Source of the DNA: Anaerobacillus alkalidiazotrophicus
GTDB lineage: Bacteria > Bacillota > Bacilli > Bacillales_H > Anaerobacillaceae
Reading direction: 5' to 3'
Length of the DNA stretch: 64,000 bases
Assembly: GCF_001866055.1 (NCBI RefSeq)
Contig: NZ_MLQS01000023.1
Coordinates: 35,506 to 99,505, forward strand
The number at the start of each line of letters is the position of its first letter. Within the stretch, counting starts at the first letter, position 1. Made by a program: the position numbers and the translations under genes. The notes below the pieces were generated by a model, which worked only from the letters and a program-made list of their open reading frames with translations, had not been told where the DNA came from and searched no databases. Positions 37,324 through 47,048 of this stretch are shown here, piece by piece.

Positions 37324-37956
37324 ATGAACAAAGGGATTTTATTTATTTTTTACCTTTTAATCGCCGTAGCGATCTATTTATTTCAAGAAGAACTTCTCAT
37401 TTGGTTTCAAGAGACAAGGGAGATCTCGATTTTTCTGACTATGTTTATTGCAACATTATTTGCTCTATTCCCAATAATCCCCTTTCCTATTATCGGTGGG
37501 ATTATTGGTGCAATGTATGGCACCTTTTTAGGTGGATTTGTAACGTGGGTCGCTTCAACAGCTGCCTCACTAATTATGTTTTTATTTATTCGTTTCGTCT
37601 TCCAAAACTGGGGATTAAAAGTTATTAACCGTTATAAAAGGTTAGAACTGGTGACAGTCATGTTCGAGAGAAATGCCTTTATAACTATTTTAGTTTCTCG
37701 TCTCATTCCCTTTATTCCATCGATTGTAGTAAATGCATATAGCGCTGTGAGTCGAGTTTCTTTTATAAGCTATTCAGTTGCCTCAAGTCTAGGTAAAATT
37801 CCTGCCATGCTTTTATTTGCTGTATTAGGACATTCGTTTGTTTCTACTAACCAAGAAGTCATTTTTGTAGTTGGTATTTATGGACTTATCATTTTGATTA
37901 CAATTTATTTGTACACTCGTTGGAAAAAATCTATTGTTGTAAAAGAAACGAAATAA
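37324..37956 (+). CDS. VTT-domain (TVP38/TMEM64, DedA-like) membrane protein
   Basis: 210 residues with five or six membrane helices. The VTT signature is FPIIPFPIIGGIIGAMYGTFLGG, followed by LVSRLIPFIPSIVVNAYSAVS. Relatives scramble or move lipids. AGGAGTGACATC precedes the ATG. A bidirectional terminator separates it from the convergent VanZ gene. Confidence 0.85.
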   Translation: MNKGILFIFYLLIAVAIYLFQEELLIWFQETREISIFLTMFIATLFALFPIIPFPIIGGIIGAMYGTFLGGFVTWVASTAASLIMFLFIRFVFQNWGLKVINRYKRLELVTVMFERNAFITILVSRLIPFIPSIVVNAYSAVSRVSFISYSVASSLGKIPAMLLFAVLGHSFVSTNQEVIFVVGIYGLIILITIYLYTRWKKSIVVKETK

Positions 37957-37957
37957 C

Positions 37958-38010
37958 AAAAGAGGATGAAACGTTAATTAGCATAGCTAATTACAAAGTT
38001 CATCCTCTTT
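37958..38010. terminator. Bidirectional terminator between the VTT and VanZ genes
   Basis: AAAGAGGATGAA and TTCATCCTCTTT form the outer stem, with an inner TTAGC/GCTAA pair, serving both convergent genes. Confidence 0.75.
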
Positions 38011-38533
38011 ATGTTTTAATAATAAGTATTCTTGCTTTCACCCAAAAGCAAAGCTTGATTAAGATTGCTCCAATAAAGGCACCTAACGTATTTAATATCA
38101 CATCATCAATATTGGATACCCTATACGTAAATAAAAATTGACTCGTTTCAATGAAGAGTGAAAGGAACATCCCCATCATTGTAGTAGCTATAATTGATTT
38201 ACGTAACCTTTTCATTACTATCGGTGCTAAAAAACCAAAAGGCAAGAACAGTACAATATTACCAACTAGTATCTTTAAAGGATCCATAATAGTTGGACTA
38301 AATACAGCAATTCGATAAATACTTCGAAATGGAATAATATTATAATTTCTTCCCCCTGGGCCAACCGGTCCTAAAGATGCACCATAATTCCATGCAAATA
38401 GAGTCAAATAGATAACCAACGTTAAATAAAGAAAGAAACAGATAATTAATACACTTTTCATTTTCTTTTGTATCGGTTTAGTTGAATGTTGATTAAAATG
38501 GTTATTTTTATTTTGCGGTTGAATATCCAACAC
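38009..38533 (-). CDS. VanZ-family membrane protein
   Basis: 174 residues with four or five helices and the VanZ-like segment NIIPFRSI...NIVLFLPFGFLAP, ETSQFLF and NIDDVILNTLGAFIG. VanZ gives low-level teicoplanin resistance in enterococci, but most family members have no known role. No glycopeptide-resistance genes are nearby. Confidence 0.85.
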   Translation of the reverse strand: MLDIQPQNKNNHFNQHSTKPIQKKMKSVLIICFFLYLTLVIYLTLFAWNYGASLGPVGPGGRNYNIIPFRSIYRIAVFSPTIMDPLKILVGNIVLFLPFGFLAPIVMKRLRKSIIATTMMGMFLSLFIETSQFLFTYRVSNIDDVILNTLGAFIGAILIKLCFWVKARILIIKT

Positions 38534-38729
38534 TTCCTTTTAAGACGTTTCTACTCCATTATTAACGGTCAACCCTATTTTGACAAGTACTATTTTTTCG
38601 GATAGTTAGACATATTTTGCGACAAAGTCAAAAGGTAAAAGCTTACAGTTTTTTGAGTTTGAATGAGTGCATAATAAAACTAGTTCTACATTTATCCTTT
38701 TATATAAAATGGAAAAGGAGTGATAATAA

Positions 38730-39539
38730 ATGCATACGATGTGGAAAGGCTCCATCAGCTTTGGTTTAGTCCATATTCCAATTAAACTTTTTTCTGCCAC
38801 TGAAAATAAAGATATCAAACTTAGAATGATACACAAAGAATGCAATAGTCCAATTAAATACGAACGAACATGTCCAGTCTGTGAAAAAGAAGTTGAAAAT
38901 CATGAAATTATTAAAGGGTATGAATATGAACCAGGACAATTTGTTCTATTAGAAGAAGAGGATTTAGAAAAACTAGAAAAAGAACAGAACAAAAGCGTTG
39001 AGATCATTGACTTTGTAAAGTTAGAAGAAATAGACCCAATTTATTTTAATCGATCTTACTTTATTGGACCAAACGACAATGGACAAAAAGCATATATGTT
39101 ATTAAAACAAGCAATGGAACAATCAGGTAAGATTGGAATTGCTAAAATTACGATCCGCTCTAAACAACATTTAGCTGTTGTCAGAGTTTTTAAGAATGCA
39201 CTAGTTCTAGAAACCATTTACTTTCCTGATGAAGTACGAAACATTGAACAAGTTCCAGGAATACCGGAAAATATTGAATTAAGTACGAAAGAAATGGATA
39301 CAGCTATACAATTAATTGAACAGTTAACAACAACTTTTAACCCTGAGAAATATACCGATGATTACCGTACTGCTCTTATGGATTTAATCCAAACGAAAAT
39401 TACTGGAAACGAAGTTCGTACGGCTAAAGAAGCACCACAAACAAATGTTGTTGATTTAATGGAAGCTCTGCAAGCAAGTATTGATCAAACAAAACCGAAA
39501 AAACGAAGAACAACTAGGAAGAAGAAAGCGACTGGTTAA
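38730..39539 (+). CDS. ku: Ku protein, non-homologous end joining
   Basis: A 269-residue bacterial Ku: MHTMWKGSISFGLVHIPIKLF opens the ring-forming core, and a Lys/Arg-rich tail (KKRRTTRKKKA) follows from about 255. It binds DNA ends as a homodimer and recruits LigD. GGAGTGATAATA precedes ATG. The ligase gene begins two bases after the stop. In B. subtilis Ku and LigD protect germinating spores. Confidence 0.94.
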   Translation: MHTMWKGSISFGLVHIPIKLFSATENKDIKLRMIHKECNSPIKYERTCPVCEKEVENHEIIKGYEYEPGQFVLLEEEDLEKLEKEQNKSVEIIDFVKLEEIDPIYFNRSYFIGPNDNGQKAYMLLKQAMEQSGKIGIAKITIRSKQHLAVVRVFKNALVLETIYFPDEVRNIEQVPGIPENIELSTKEMDTAIQLIEQLTTTFNPEKYTDDYRTALMDLIQTKITGNEVRTAKEAPQTNVVDLMEALQASIDQTKPKKRRTTRKKKATG

Positions 39540-39541
39540 GA

Positions 39542-40468
39542 TTGAAATTATTAAAACCAATGTTACCTACACTCGTAACGGAAATACCTAAGGGTCCTAA
39601 TTGGTTATATGAAGTGAAGTACGATGGGTTTCGAGCAATGATTTATATTAATGAAACGGAATCAAAAATCATTAGTCGGAACCTAAAACTGTTAAATGAA
39701 CAATTTCCCGAGATAAATCTTCTCTTTCGACGACTATCTACACATTTAAAGTTACCTATTATATTAGATGGTGAACTTTGTGTATTAGAAACAGACATGA
39801 AAGCTAATTTTGATAAAATCCAAAAAAGAGGACGATTACGAAATAAAGACAAGATTGAACAAGCAGAAGATTTATACCCTGTGACTTTTCTAGCTTTTGA
39901 CTTACTAATGGAAAATGGAATGTCACTGACAGAAAAAACACTCACAGATCGAAAGAAACATCTTATAAAACTCTTCAAAGAGGTAGAGCATACCCATTTA
40001 TTTAAAATCGTCCAACCTTATGAAGATGAAATAAAACTTTGGGATTCAATTAAAAGAGAACATGGTGAAGGAATTATCGCCAAGCAAAAAGAAAGTAGTT
40101 GGATTGAGGGACAACGATCTAAACAATGGTTAAAAATAAAGAACATGTCAATTGCCACGTTTTTTATTATCGGTTATGACGAAACGAACGCTTTTTTTCA
40201 TATTGGTTGTATTCATAATCGAATAGTTAAGATGATCGGTAAAGTAGGACAAGGCTTTTCCAAAGAAGAAAAAGAAGCATTAATTGATATTGTAAAAAAA
40301 AATAGCCATAAAAAACATCAACATATCCTTTATGTTCAACCTGGAATTTGTATTGAAGTTGAATTTTTAGAGATGAGTAAAAATGAGCTAAGACATCCAA
40401 AATTTCGTCGATTTCGATTTGATAAACATTGGGAGGATTGTTTATGGGAAGCAATACCCATGGGATAA
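39542..40468 (+). CDS. ligD: LigD ATP-dependent DNA ligase domain
   Basis: 308 residues with the nucleotidyl-transfer lysine K26 in EVKYDGFRAM, then DGELCVL, GEGIIAKQ and QWLKIKN, and an OB-fold end (about 205-300). It starts with TTG two bases after ku, with no strong ribosome site. It ends 25 bases inside the polymerase gene. In B. subtilis ligase and polymerase are one protein of about 610 residues; here the two pieces sum to 610. A frameshifted fusion is therefore possible. Confidence 0.88.
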   Translation: MKLLKPMLPTLVTEIPKGPNWLYEVKYDGFRAMIYINETESKIISRNLKLLNEQFPEINLLFRRLSTHLKLPIILDGELCVLETDMKANFDKIQKRGRLRNKDKIEQAEDLYPVTFLAFDLLMENGMSLTEKTLTDRKKHLIKLFKEVEHTHLFKIVQPYEDEIKLWDSIKREHGEGIIAKQKESSWIEGQRSKQWLKIKNMSIATFFIIGYDETNAFFHIGCIHNRIVKMIGKVGQGFSKEEKEALIDIVKKNSHKKHQHILYVQPGICIEVEFLEMSKNELRHPKFRRFRFDKHWEDCLWEAIPMG

Positions 40469-41352
40469 CGATTGATGGAGAACAAATAAACATAACAAAT
40501 ATAGACAAAATTCTTTGGCCGGAATTAACCATTAAAAAATACGACTATTTAAAGTACTTATCAGTTGTAGCTCCTTTTATGCTTCCCTTTTTAAAAGATC
40601 GGTTATTAACAGTCATACGCTTTCCTAATGGCGTTAACCAAGAATCCTTTTATCAAAAAAATTGTCCGGATTATGCGCCACCATTTGTAGATACAAAACA
40701 AATAGATAATATTAATTACATCGTTTGCTCTAAACTTGCTACATTATTTTGGTTAGGAAATCAAGCAGCTATTGAATTTCATATTCCTTATCAAACCGTT
40801 TACAGTAATAACCCTTATGAAATCGTCTTAGACTTAGACCCACCATCTCAAAACGAATTTTCGTTAGCTATCGAAGCAGCTTTAATATTAAATGAGACGT
40901 TTGAGCATTTAAAACTCGACTCATTTGTTAAAACTTCTGGAAATAAAGGGTTACAAATATATATACCTTTAAATGGACACTTCACATATGAGGAAACGAG
41001 AATTTTCACTAGTTTTATCGCAAAATATTTAGAAACAAAATATCCAGAAGCATTTACAACCGAACGTCTAAAGAGAAAACGTCAAAACCGACTATATATT
41101 GACTTTTTACAGCACGGGGAGGGAAAAACTATCATTGCACCCTACTCACTTAGAGGCAATCATGAGGCCCTTATGGCTACCCCCTTGCATTGGTCTGAAG
41201 TAACAAACAAACTTCATCCATCACAATTTTCTATGACAGAAGTGATAGCAAGGTTACAAAGTGGGACCAACCCTTTTAAAGATTTTTTTGATATCGAAAA
41301 TAAAGAAGCATTTAAAAAAGTATTAGAAACCATAAAACAGGCTAGCTATTAA
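40444..41352 (+). CDS. ligD: LigD polymerase/primase domain
   Basis: 302 residues from ATG 40444, with GGGAGGATTGTTT giving a ribosome site. Residues include DKILWPELT near the N-terminus, the divalent-metal Asp pair in VLDLDPP, a conserved SGNKGLQIYIPL strand and APYSLRG. The archaeo-eukaryotic-primase fold fills DNA gaps during end joining. Gene order is ku, ligase, polymerase. An inverted repeat at 41340-41374 covers the stop. Confidence 0.88.
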   Translation: MGSNTHGITIDGEQINITNIDKILWPELTIKKYDYLKYLSVVAPFMLPFLKDRLLTVIRFPNGVNQESFYQKNCPDYAPPFVDTKQIDNINYIVCSKLATLFWLGNQAAIEFHIPYQTVYSNNPYEIVLDLDPPSQNEFSLAIEAALILNETFEHLKLDSFVKTSGNKGLQIYIPLNGHFTYEETRIFTSFIAKYLETKYPEAFTTERLKRKRQNRLYIDFLQHGEGKTIIAPYSLRGNHEALMATPLHWSEVTNKLHPSQFSMTEVIARLQSGTNPFKDFFDIENKEAFKKVLETIKQASY

Positions 41353-41374
41353 TTTTTTTACTTAATAGCTAGCC
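41340..41374. terminator. Inverted repeat at the end of the NHEJ operon
   Basis: GGCTAGCTATTAA and TTAATAGCTAGCC form a perfect 13-pair stem. The T-tract lies in the loop, so termination is plausible but not certain. Confidence 0.55.
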
Positions 41375-41406
41375 TACGTTTCGTAATGCAGTTATTTTCT
41401 TTTTCA

Positions 41407-41547
41407 CTACCCTTTAGGAGGTACGTAGTCTGGGTTTTCATTTCCTTTAGTCGCCATTTTTTTACCGTTATTTATATCAGATTCACGAGGTTGAGTACCT
41501 AAATGATTAGGTCTAAATTTATCGAAAGCATGTTTTGATTTAGCCAA
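41407..41547 (-). CDS. sspN: SspN-like small acid-soluble spore protein
   Basis: A 46-codon gene from TTG 41547 behind GGGGGG. The product contains FRPNHLGTQPRESD and NNGKKMATKG, matching the SspN pattern PNHLGT.PR..NKGK. SspN is a minor spore-core protein. It is too short for most gene callers. The C-terminus NPDYVPPKG differs from B. subtilis SspN. Confidence 0.75.
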   Translation of the reverse strand: MAKSKHAFDKFRPNHLGTQPRESDINNGKKMATKGNENPDYVPPKG

Positions 41548-41654
41548 TTTTAATTCCCCCCTTCATGATATTAATATTAGCTATCATCAACTCCAATATG
41601 TTATGAAGCTGTTTCAGCATTTTCAATAAAGTGGGAAAAACTGAAAATAGTAAA

Positions 41655-41679
41655 GGTAAAGCCGAATATTGGCTTTACC
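41655..41679 (-). terminator. Terminator after fbpB
   Basis: GGTAAAGCC and GGCTTTACC form a nine-pair stem overlapping the stop codon, followed by TTTACTATTTT on the minus strand. Confidence 0.7.
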
Positions 41680-41815
41680 AGTTTTCTTTTAAACGTTGAT
41701 AATGCTTATTATCAAGGCGTTCTTCAATTTTTTCAATTGCTTCTTCATCATTTAAAAGCTCTTTTTTATTTTTACTTACTAACTCATCAAATGACATCTT
41801 TCTAAATTTCCTCAT
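41675..41815 (-). CDS. fbpB: FbpB-family Fur-regulated basic protein
   Basis: 46 residues (MRKFRKMSFDELVSKNKKEL..., ending RLKENW), matching the small basic FbpB/FbpC family. In B. subtilis these help the small RNA FsrA repress iron-using proteins. A GAGGGCG ribosome site precedes ATG 41815. A Fur-box-like sequence overlaps the promoter at 41858-41872, supporting iron control. Confidence 0.72.
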   Translation of the reverse strand: MRKFRKMSFDELVSKNKKELLNDEEAIEKIEERLDNKHYQRLKENW

Positions 41816-41843
41816 TTTTCTCGCCCTCTTTGATGTATTCTTG

Positions 41844-41873
41844 ATTTTACAGAATGTTCTTTATCATTATCAA
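41844..41873 (-). promoter_or_regulatory. fbpB promoter with Fur-box-like operator
   Basis: On the minus strand TTGATA (-35) and TAAAAT (-10) are 18 bases apart. The -35 overlaps TGATAATGATAAAGA, which matches 11 of 14 defined positions of the Fur consensus TGATAATNATTATCA. Confidence 0.55.
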
Positions 41874-41898
41874 CGTCTGGGCTTCTATTTAAACATAA

Positions 41899-42639
41899 TT
41901 ATTTGAAAATTTCCTTTTTTATTTTATCTACACGGTAATTTTTTTGACTCACGTAAATTTGACCCGATTCATCCATTGTCATCAGAAAACAATCAGAATG
42001 ATCGTTTATCCCATGTTTTTTTAATTGTTCTTCAAGCCATCCTTTAGTACCTACTTTTTTCAAGTTTACATCGACAATAATTCCATCTTGAATTAGCACA
42101 GTCGGATATCCTTTAGGAGCTACTTGCTTTAACATATCATTTGGTGTTAGGGAATCATATTGACTTTTTTTAATCACACTTATTTGTCCGTTCGCCTCTA
42201 AAATCGCATAATCGATCTCTGATAAATCAGTTGCGCTTTGTAGACGCAAGTCCATTAATAGTGATTCTACTGTCATTTTTACTTTTCTCATTTCTTTATT
42301 TAATATTTTTCCTTTTTCAATTATAATAATCGGCTCATCCTCAATAATTCGTCTGAATCTAGGTGTTTTTAAAGCAATAATGGACAAAAACAAATGTATG
42401 CCAGCTATTAATGCTGCCGATGCTAATGGGCCAGCGAGAGGAATATCTCCGCTTGACAACGGTTCACCAACAACATCACCAATAATTACAGCAAAAAGAA
42501 AATCTATTGGATTGAGCGCTACCATTGAACGTTGTCCTAAAATTTTAATAATAACAAAAACATAAATATAGACAATTACTGCACGTATCAAAAATCCATA
42601 AACCGGCAAACTCTCTGCACCAGTCCAAAAATCAAACAT
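41899..42639 (-). CDS. DUF421 (YetF/YdfR-like) membrane protein
   Basis: 246 residues: three helices in the first 90, then a cytoplasmic domain with KGKILNKEMRKVKMTVESLLMDLR and PTVLIQDGIIVD. These are the two halves of the YetF/DUF421 family. In spore formers such proteins occur with DUF1657 in spoVA-2mob operons and are linked to spore heat resistance. Here a DUF1657 gene is immediately upstream, which fits that association. Confidence 0.85.
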   Translation of the reverse strand: MFDFWTGAESLPVYGFLIRAVIVYIYVFVIIKILGQRSMVALNPIDFLFAVIIGDVVGEPLSSGDIPLAGPLASAALIAGIHLFLSIIALKTPRFRRIIEDEPIIIIEKGKILNKEMRKVKMTVESLLMDLRLQSATDLSEIDYAILEANGQISVIKKSQYDSLTPNDMLKQVAPKGYPTVLIQDGIIVDVNLKKVGTKGWLEEQLKKHGINDHSDCFLMTMDESGQIYVSQKNYRVDKIKKEIFK

Positions 42640-42714
42640 AATGACAACCCATCCTTATCCTATATGTATAACTTGGCTCAATTAGGACATAGCCTAATGA
42701 GCCAAACTTTATTA

Positions 42715-42921
42715 TTAATTTTGATTAAATTGCGGTTCTTGTTGTAGGATTTGTTGATAGCGCCCCTCTAATTGTGTAACAATACCTCTTTGTTGTTGGG
42801 CTAGTTGACTATATAATTGTTTCGCCTGTTGGTTTTCAGTTTCTAATGAAAACTGAGTTAGGCTTGCTTCAACACTTTGAGCAGAAGCAATAGCTTGCTG
42901 CATTTGTGTTTGTACAGTCAT
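42715..42921 (-). CDS. DUF1657 small protein
   Basis: 68 residues, glutamine-rich and helical (MTVQTQMQQAIASAQSVEAS...), the DUF1657 family. AGGAGG overlaps the stop of the 43-residue gene upstream, so the two are cotranscribed. DUF421 follows 75 bases downstream. The family is known from spore-former genomes, often in spoVA-2mob operons. Biochemical role unknown. Confidence 0.82.
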   Translation of the reverse strand: MTVQTQMQQAIASAQSVEASLTQFSLETENQQAKQLYSQLAQQQRGIVTQLEGRYQQILQQEPQFNQN

Positions 42922-42932
42922 GTCAAATCCTC

Positions 42933-43064
42933 CTAATCATTTTTCATTTTTTCTGCTTCTATTTCAGAAAATGTTGATAATTCAGAAGCATGATTTTTCT
43001 TTCCCATTTGCTTTTTATTATTGTTTCTTTGCGCGTTAGCATTACCTTTCTTTTGCCTTCCCAC
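42933..43064 (-). CDS. Small lysine-rich protein, possible spore protein
   Basis: 43 codons from GTG 43064 behind a strong AGGAGGGGAATTAATA. The product is basic and Asn/Gln-rich at the N-terminus (MGRQKKGNANAQRNNNKKQ), then charged. I do not recognise the family. Size, composition and linkage to DUF1657 suggest a spore-expressed protein, but that is inference. Confidence 0.55.
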   Translation of the reverse strand: MGRQKKGNANAQRNNNKKQMGKKNHASELSTFSEIEAEKMKND

Positions 43065-43214
43065 TATTAATTCCCCTCCTTTCAAATCTATTTCATTTGT
43101 AGTATTTTCAACTCCTTACTAAAATATTTCATTTTTTGAGTACGCTATTACATGCATGATTCATAAATTGAGTGCAAATCATAAACTTTAGGTTACTAAA
43201 AGGAGGCGTTTAAG

Positions 43215-43562
43215 ATGAGTGAAATGACAAATAAAGCAATTGAATTGTTGCTACAAGAGTTACAGGGATGGGTTGGTTATGAAATAACAATTGAAAAAAA
43301 GGAGAGAAATGATTTAGATAAAAATACATTAGCTTTAAGAGGTGTTGAGATTGTAAATCAAATTGAGGACGAAGATGACTATGTAGACCCACACACAATA
43401 CAATTAAAAGGGAATGGAACCGTACTACAAAAAAATGGTAACACCTTTAAGTTACCTTTAGATAGCTACGAACTACCAATACATGAGCTTTACTCGATCG
43501 AAGCATCTAGTGAATTGTTGACAGTAAAAACAGACCGTGCCACATATATTTTGAAAAAGTAA
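43215..43562 (+). CDS. Hypothetical 115-residue protein
   Basis: Not recognised. AAAAGGAGGCG gives a strong ribosome site before ATG 43215. It is acidic and soluble, with LLLQELQGWVGYEITIEKK at the start and a beta-rich second half. It is divergent from the small spore genes and convergent with acnA, sharing a long terminator with it. Confidence 0.6.
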   Translation: MSEMTNKAIELLLQELQGWVGYEITIEKKERNDLDKNTLALRGVEIVNQIEDEDDYVDPHTIQLKGNGTVLQKNGNTFKLPLDSYELPIHELYSIEASSELLTVKTDRATYILKK

Positions 43563-43564
43563 GA

Positions 43565-43604
43565 AAGAGGGTCAAATTTACATATGTAAATTTGACCCTC
43601 TTTA
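43565..43604. terminator. Long bidirectional terminator, convergent with acnA
   Basis: A perfect palindrome with 20-base arms (AAAGAGGGTCAAATTTACAT and its complement), with T-tracts on both sides. Confidence 0.9.
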
Positions 43605-43622
43605 CTAATTCATACAGTCTAA

Positions 43623-46349
43623 TTAGGCATTCGCCTTTTCTTCAGCAAGCTTAGCGCGAAGAACCATTTGTAAAATACCACCGTGGCGATAGTAGTCAAT
43701 TTCGACTTCACTATCGAATCGAGCGATAACTTCGAATTCCTTCTCTTCACCAGTTTCATGATTTGTTGCAATAACAGTAACTAGATCTCTAGGTCTAATA
43801 TCATTAGATACTTTAACAGTTAACGCTTCTTTTCCAGTTAAACCTAATACGTCTGCATTTTCCCCTTCTTTAAATTGAAGTGGTAATACCCCCATTAACA
43901 CTAGGTTACTGCGGTGAATTCTTTCAAAGCTTTCAGCAATAACAGTTTTAATTCCTAGTAAGTTTGTTCCTTTTGCAGCCCAGTCACGAGAACTTCCCAT
44001 ACCATAATCTTTGCCTGCAAGAACGACTAATCCTGTTCCTACTTCTTTATACTTCATGCAAGCATCATAAATAGCCATAACTTCTCCTGTAGGCCAATAC
44101 GTTGTGTATCCACCTTCTGTACCAGGAGCAATTTGGTTTCTAATACGAATATTTGCAAAAGTTCCTCTCATCATTACCTCATGGTTGCCTCGACGAGATC
44201 CATAAGAATTAAAGTCAGCTGGTGTTAACCCTTTTGAAATTAAATACTTACCAGCAGGTGTATCTTTTCCAATTGAGCCTGCAGGAGAGATGTGGTCTGT
44301 AGTTACAGAATCACCAAGTTTTGCAACAACAGTTAATCCTGTAAGTTCTTTTACTTCCTCCGGCTCAGGTGAAAGGTTTTCAAAGAACGGTGGATTTTGA
44401 ATATACGTTGATTCAGTATCCCACGTATAAAGGTTTTCTTCTGTTGTTTTCAGCTCATTCCAACGCTCATTTTCTTCAAATACACGCTCATATTCATTTT
44501 TGAATAATTCAGGTTTTACTGCTTTAGACATTGCTTCCTTAACTTCATCTGTTGATGGCCAAAGATCCTTAAAGTAAACATCATTTCCATCCTGATCTTT
44601 TCCAAATGAATCATTTAACAGATCAAAATTCACATTGCCAGCTAAAGCATAGGCAACTACAAGTGGTGGTGAAGCTAAGTAATTTGCTTTTACCAACGCA
44701 TGAATTCTTCCTTCAAAGTTACGGTTTCCACTAAGAACTGAAGTAACTGTCAGGTCGTTTTCAGCGATCGCTTTTTCAATTTCTATAGGAAGTGGGCCAC
44801 TGTTACCAATACATGTAGTACATCCGTACCCAACAGTATTAAATCCTAGTTTATCAAGGTATGTTGTTAACCCAGCTTCATTTAAATACCCTGTAACAAC
44901 CTTAGATCCTGGTGCTAAGCTAGTTTTTACGAACGCTGGAACTTTCAAACCTTTTTCCACTGCTTTTTTCGCAAGTAATCCCGCTCCTAGCATAACAAAT
45001 GGATTAGATGTATTTGTACAGCTAGTAATAGCTGCAATCATCACAGCTCCTGTACCAAATGTGGATGTTTCTCCATTTGGATGTGTCACAGTAACTGATT
45101 TAGCAATTTCGTCATCACTTAAATCAAATCCACTGCTTCCTGCTGGTGCCTTTAATGCTTTTTCCCACTCAGTTTTCATCTTAGAAAGTGGAATTAAGTC
45201 TTGTGGACGTTTAGGGCCCGAAAGGTTTGGTTCGATTTCAGATAAATCAATTTCAACTATATCTGTAAAAATAGGATCTTCTAAATCAGAAGTATAGAAC
45301 AAACTGTTTGCCTTACAGTACTCTTCGACAATCTTAATTTGTTCTTCACTTCTGCCAGTTAGACGTAAATAATTAAGGGCTTCTTCATCAACTGGGAAGA
45401 ATCCACATGTTGCACCATATTCAGGTGCCATATTAGAAACTGTTGCACGATCAGCTAAAGGCATTTCCGAAAGACCTGGTCCAAAGAACTCCACGAACTT
45501 TCCAACAACATTCTTTTGACGAAGAACTTGCGTTACTTTTAATGCTAAATCTGTAGCTGTTGTACCATTTGGTAAAGTTCCTACAAGTTTAACTCCAATA
45601 ACTTCTGGAACTGGGAAATAGGATGGTTGCTTAAGCATTCCTGCTTCTGCCTCAATACCACCAACACCCCAGCCAAGAATTCCAAGTCCATTAATCATCG
45701 TTGTATGTGAATCTGTTCCTACTAACGAATCAGGAAATGCTTCAAATTCTCCGTTTTGTTCAACTGTTTGAACAACACTTGCCAAGTATTCAAGGTTAAC
45801 TTGGTGGACAATACCAGTCGCTGGTGGAACTGCACGATAATTATCAAATGATTTTTGAGCCCAACTTAAGAACTTATAACGTTCTTCATTTCTAGCAAAT
45901 TCCAAATCCATATTTTTTTCTAAAGAGTCATCTGCGCCGAATTCATCAACTTGTACAGAATGGTCTACTACAAGGTCTACCGGAATCGCTGGGTTAATCT
46001 TATTCGGATCTCCACCTAAGTCAGCCATTGCTTTACGTAAAGAAGCTAAATCGACGACTGCAGGAACGCCAGTAAAGTCTTGCAAAATTACACGAGAGGG
46101 TTTAAAAGGAACATCAATATCCTTAACTTCACTTGTCCCCCATTTTGCTAAGTTTGTTACATGTTCTTCTTTAATTACTGATCCGTCATATTGTCTTAAA
46201 ACAGATTCTAGTAAAATCTTAATAGAGTAAGGTAATTTTGTTACATTCCCAACTCCTGCTTCTTCTAGAGATTTAAGGTTGTAATAATTATACTTTTTAC
46301 CGTTTACTTGAAACGATGAACGTGCGTTATACAAATTATTTTCATTCAT
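43623..46349 (-). CDS. acnA: Aconitate hydratase A
   Basis: A 908-residue TCA-cycle enzyme interconverting citrate and isocitrate. The cluster Cys ligands are in SCTNTSNP and [14 protein letters not shown], and the C-terminal swivel domain has [13 protein letters not shown]. In B. subtilis the homologue CitB is also an iron-responsive RNA-binding protein. sspO lies divergently upstream, the same neighbour as in B. subtilis. Confidence 0.97.
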   Translation of the reverse strand: MNENNLYNARSSFQVNGKKYNYYNLKSLEEAGVGNVTKLPYSIKILLESVLRQYDGSVIKEEHVTNLAKWGTSEVKDIDVPFKPSRVILQDFTGVPAVVDLASLRKAMADLGGDPNKINPAIPVDLVVDHSVQVDEFGADDSLEKNMDLEFARNEERYKFLSWAQKSFDNYRAVPPATGIVHQVNLEYLASVVQTVEQNGEFEAFPDSLVGTDSHTTMINGLGILGWGVGGIEAEAGMLKQPSYFPVPEVIGVKLVGTLPNGTTATDLALKVTQVLRQKNVVGKFVEFFGPGLSEMPLADRATVSNMAPEYGATCGFFPVDEEALNYLRLTGRSEEQIKIVEEYCKANSLFYTSDLEDPIFTDIVEIDLSEIEPNLSGPKRPQDLIPLSKMKTEWEKALKAPAGSSGFDLSDDEIAKSVTVTHPNGETSTFGTGAVMIAAITSCTNTSNPFVMLGAGLLAKKAVEKGLKVPAFVKTSLAPGSKVVTGYLNEAGLTTYLDKLGFNTVGYGCTTCIGNSGPLPIEIEKAIAENDLTVTSVLSGNRNFEGRIHALVKANYLASPPLVVAYALAGNVNFDLLNDSFGKDQDGNDVYFKDLWPSTDEVKEAMSKAVKPELFKNEYERVFEENERWNELKTTEENLYTWDTESTYIQNPPFFENLSPEPEEVKELTGLTVVAKLGDSVTTDHISPAGSIGKDTPAGKYLISKGLTPADFNSYGSRRGNHEVMMRGTFANIRIRNQIAPGTEGGYTTYWPTGEVMAIYDACMKYKEVGTGLVVLAGKDYGMGSSRDWAAKGTNLLGIKTVIAESFERIHRSNLVLMGVLPLQFKEGENADVLGLTGKEALTVKVSNDIRPRDLVTVIATNHETGEEKEFEVIARFDSEVEIDYYRHGGILQMVLRAKLAEEKANA

Positions 46350-46582
46350 ATGTAAAACCCTCCTTCTACATTATCTTACAACACATTTTTTCAATTGTCT
46401 AAATACTTATTTAAAAATAAGGGTAAAAAATCCTTCTGGCAACGCTTTCCTACCTCCTTCATTCCACGTTTTTTCTCTTATCATTTACCTATTCCCGACT
46501 AGTTTTTGTTTCTTTTTCAATTTCATATCATAGAAAACATTAATCTAGAAAAAATAGTAGTAAAGAAATGGAGGTGTGTAAT

Positions 46583-46732
46583 ATGGCAAAAAGAAAAGCA
46601 AATCATGTAAGACCTGGTATGAATGATGCTAGTGCTCAAGGCATCGGCACAGGATACAACGAAGAATTCTCAAATGAGCCTCTTACAGCAGAACAAAAGC
46701 AATTCAATAAAAAAACGAAAAAAAGACAATAA
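46583..46732 (+). CDS. sspO: Small acid-soluble spore protein O
   Basis: 49 residues: [20 protein letters not shown], then GTGYNEEF and a basic [10 protein letters not shown] end. It matches SspO (CotK), whose gene sits beside citB and sspP in B. subtilis; the same pair is found here. GGAGGTG precedes ATG 46583. Forespore expression is expected. A short terminator follows. Confidence 0.9.
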   Translation: MAKRKANHVRPGMNDASAQGIGTGYNEEFSNEPLTAEQKQFNKKTKKRQ

Positions 46733-46748
46733 GGGAAACAACAGAAAA

Positions 46749-46770
46749 ACTCCACAGGTAACTGTGGAGT
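46749..46770. terminator. Terminator between sspO and the convergent 86-residue gene
   Basis: ACTCCACAG and CTGTGGAGT with a four-base loop. Confidence 0.7.
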
Positions 46771-46787
46771 AATCTTTAAACTAACGT

Positions 46788-47048
46788 TTAACTCATACGA
46801 TCCAAATTTCCTTTTATTTCTGCTAGCTCATTCTGAAATTTCTCTAACTCATGTCGTTGATGTTCTGATGCATTGCGTAAAGCTTTATCAATCACTTGTT
46901 CAGCTTCCATAACTTCTTGTTCAGCTTGTTTAAAATGGTGACCAAAATCCTCATCGTTAGGTATTAAATTATTTGTTGCTTGCTGAGCTTGAACAAATGC
47001 TTGTTGTGCTGCTTGGAATGCTTGTTGCTTGTTTTTAATGTATGGCAA
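46788..47048 (-). CDS. Hypothetical 86-residue glutamine-rich coiled protein
   Basis: An Ala/Gln-rich helix (QQAFQAAQQAFVQAQQATN) followed by a second acidic helix, probably a helical hairpin. I cannot name the family. AAAAAGGGGGAG precedes the start, so it is likely expressed. It lies between sspO and sspP on the other strand; a spore role is only a guess from position. Confidence 0.6.
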   Translation of the reverse strand: MPYIKNKQQAFQAAQQAFVQAQQATNNLIPNDEDFGHHFKQAEQEVMEAEQVIDKALRNASEHQRHELEKFQNELAEIKGNLDRMS

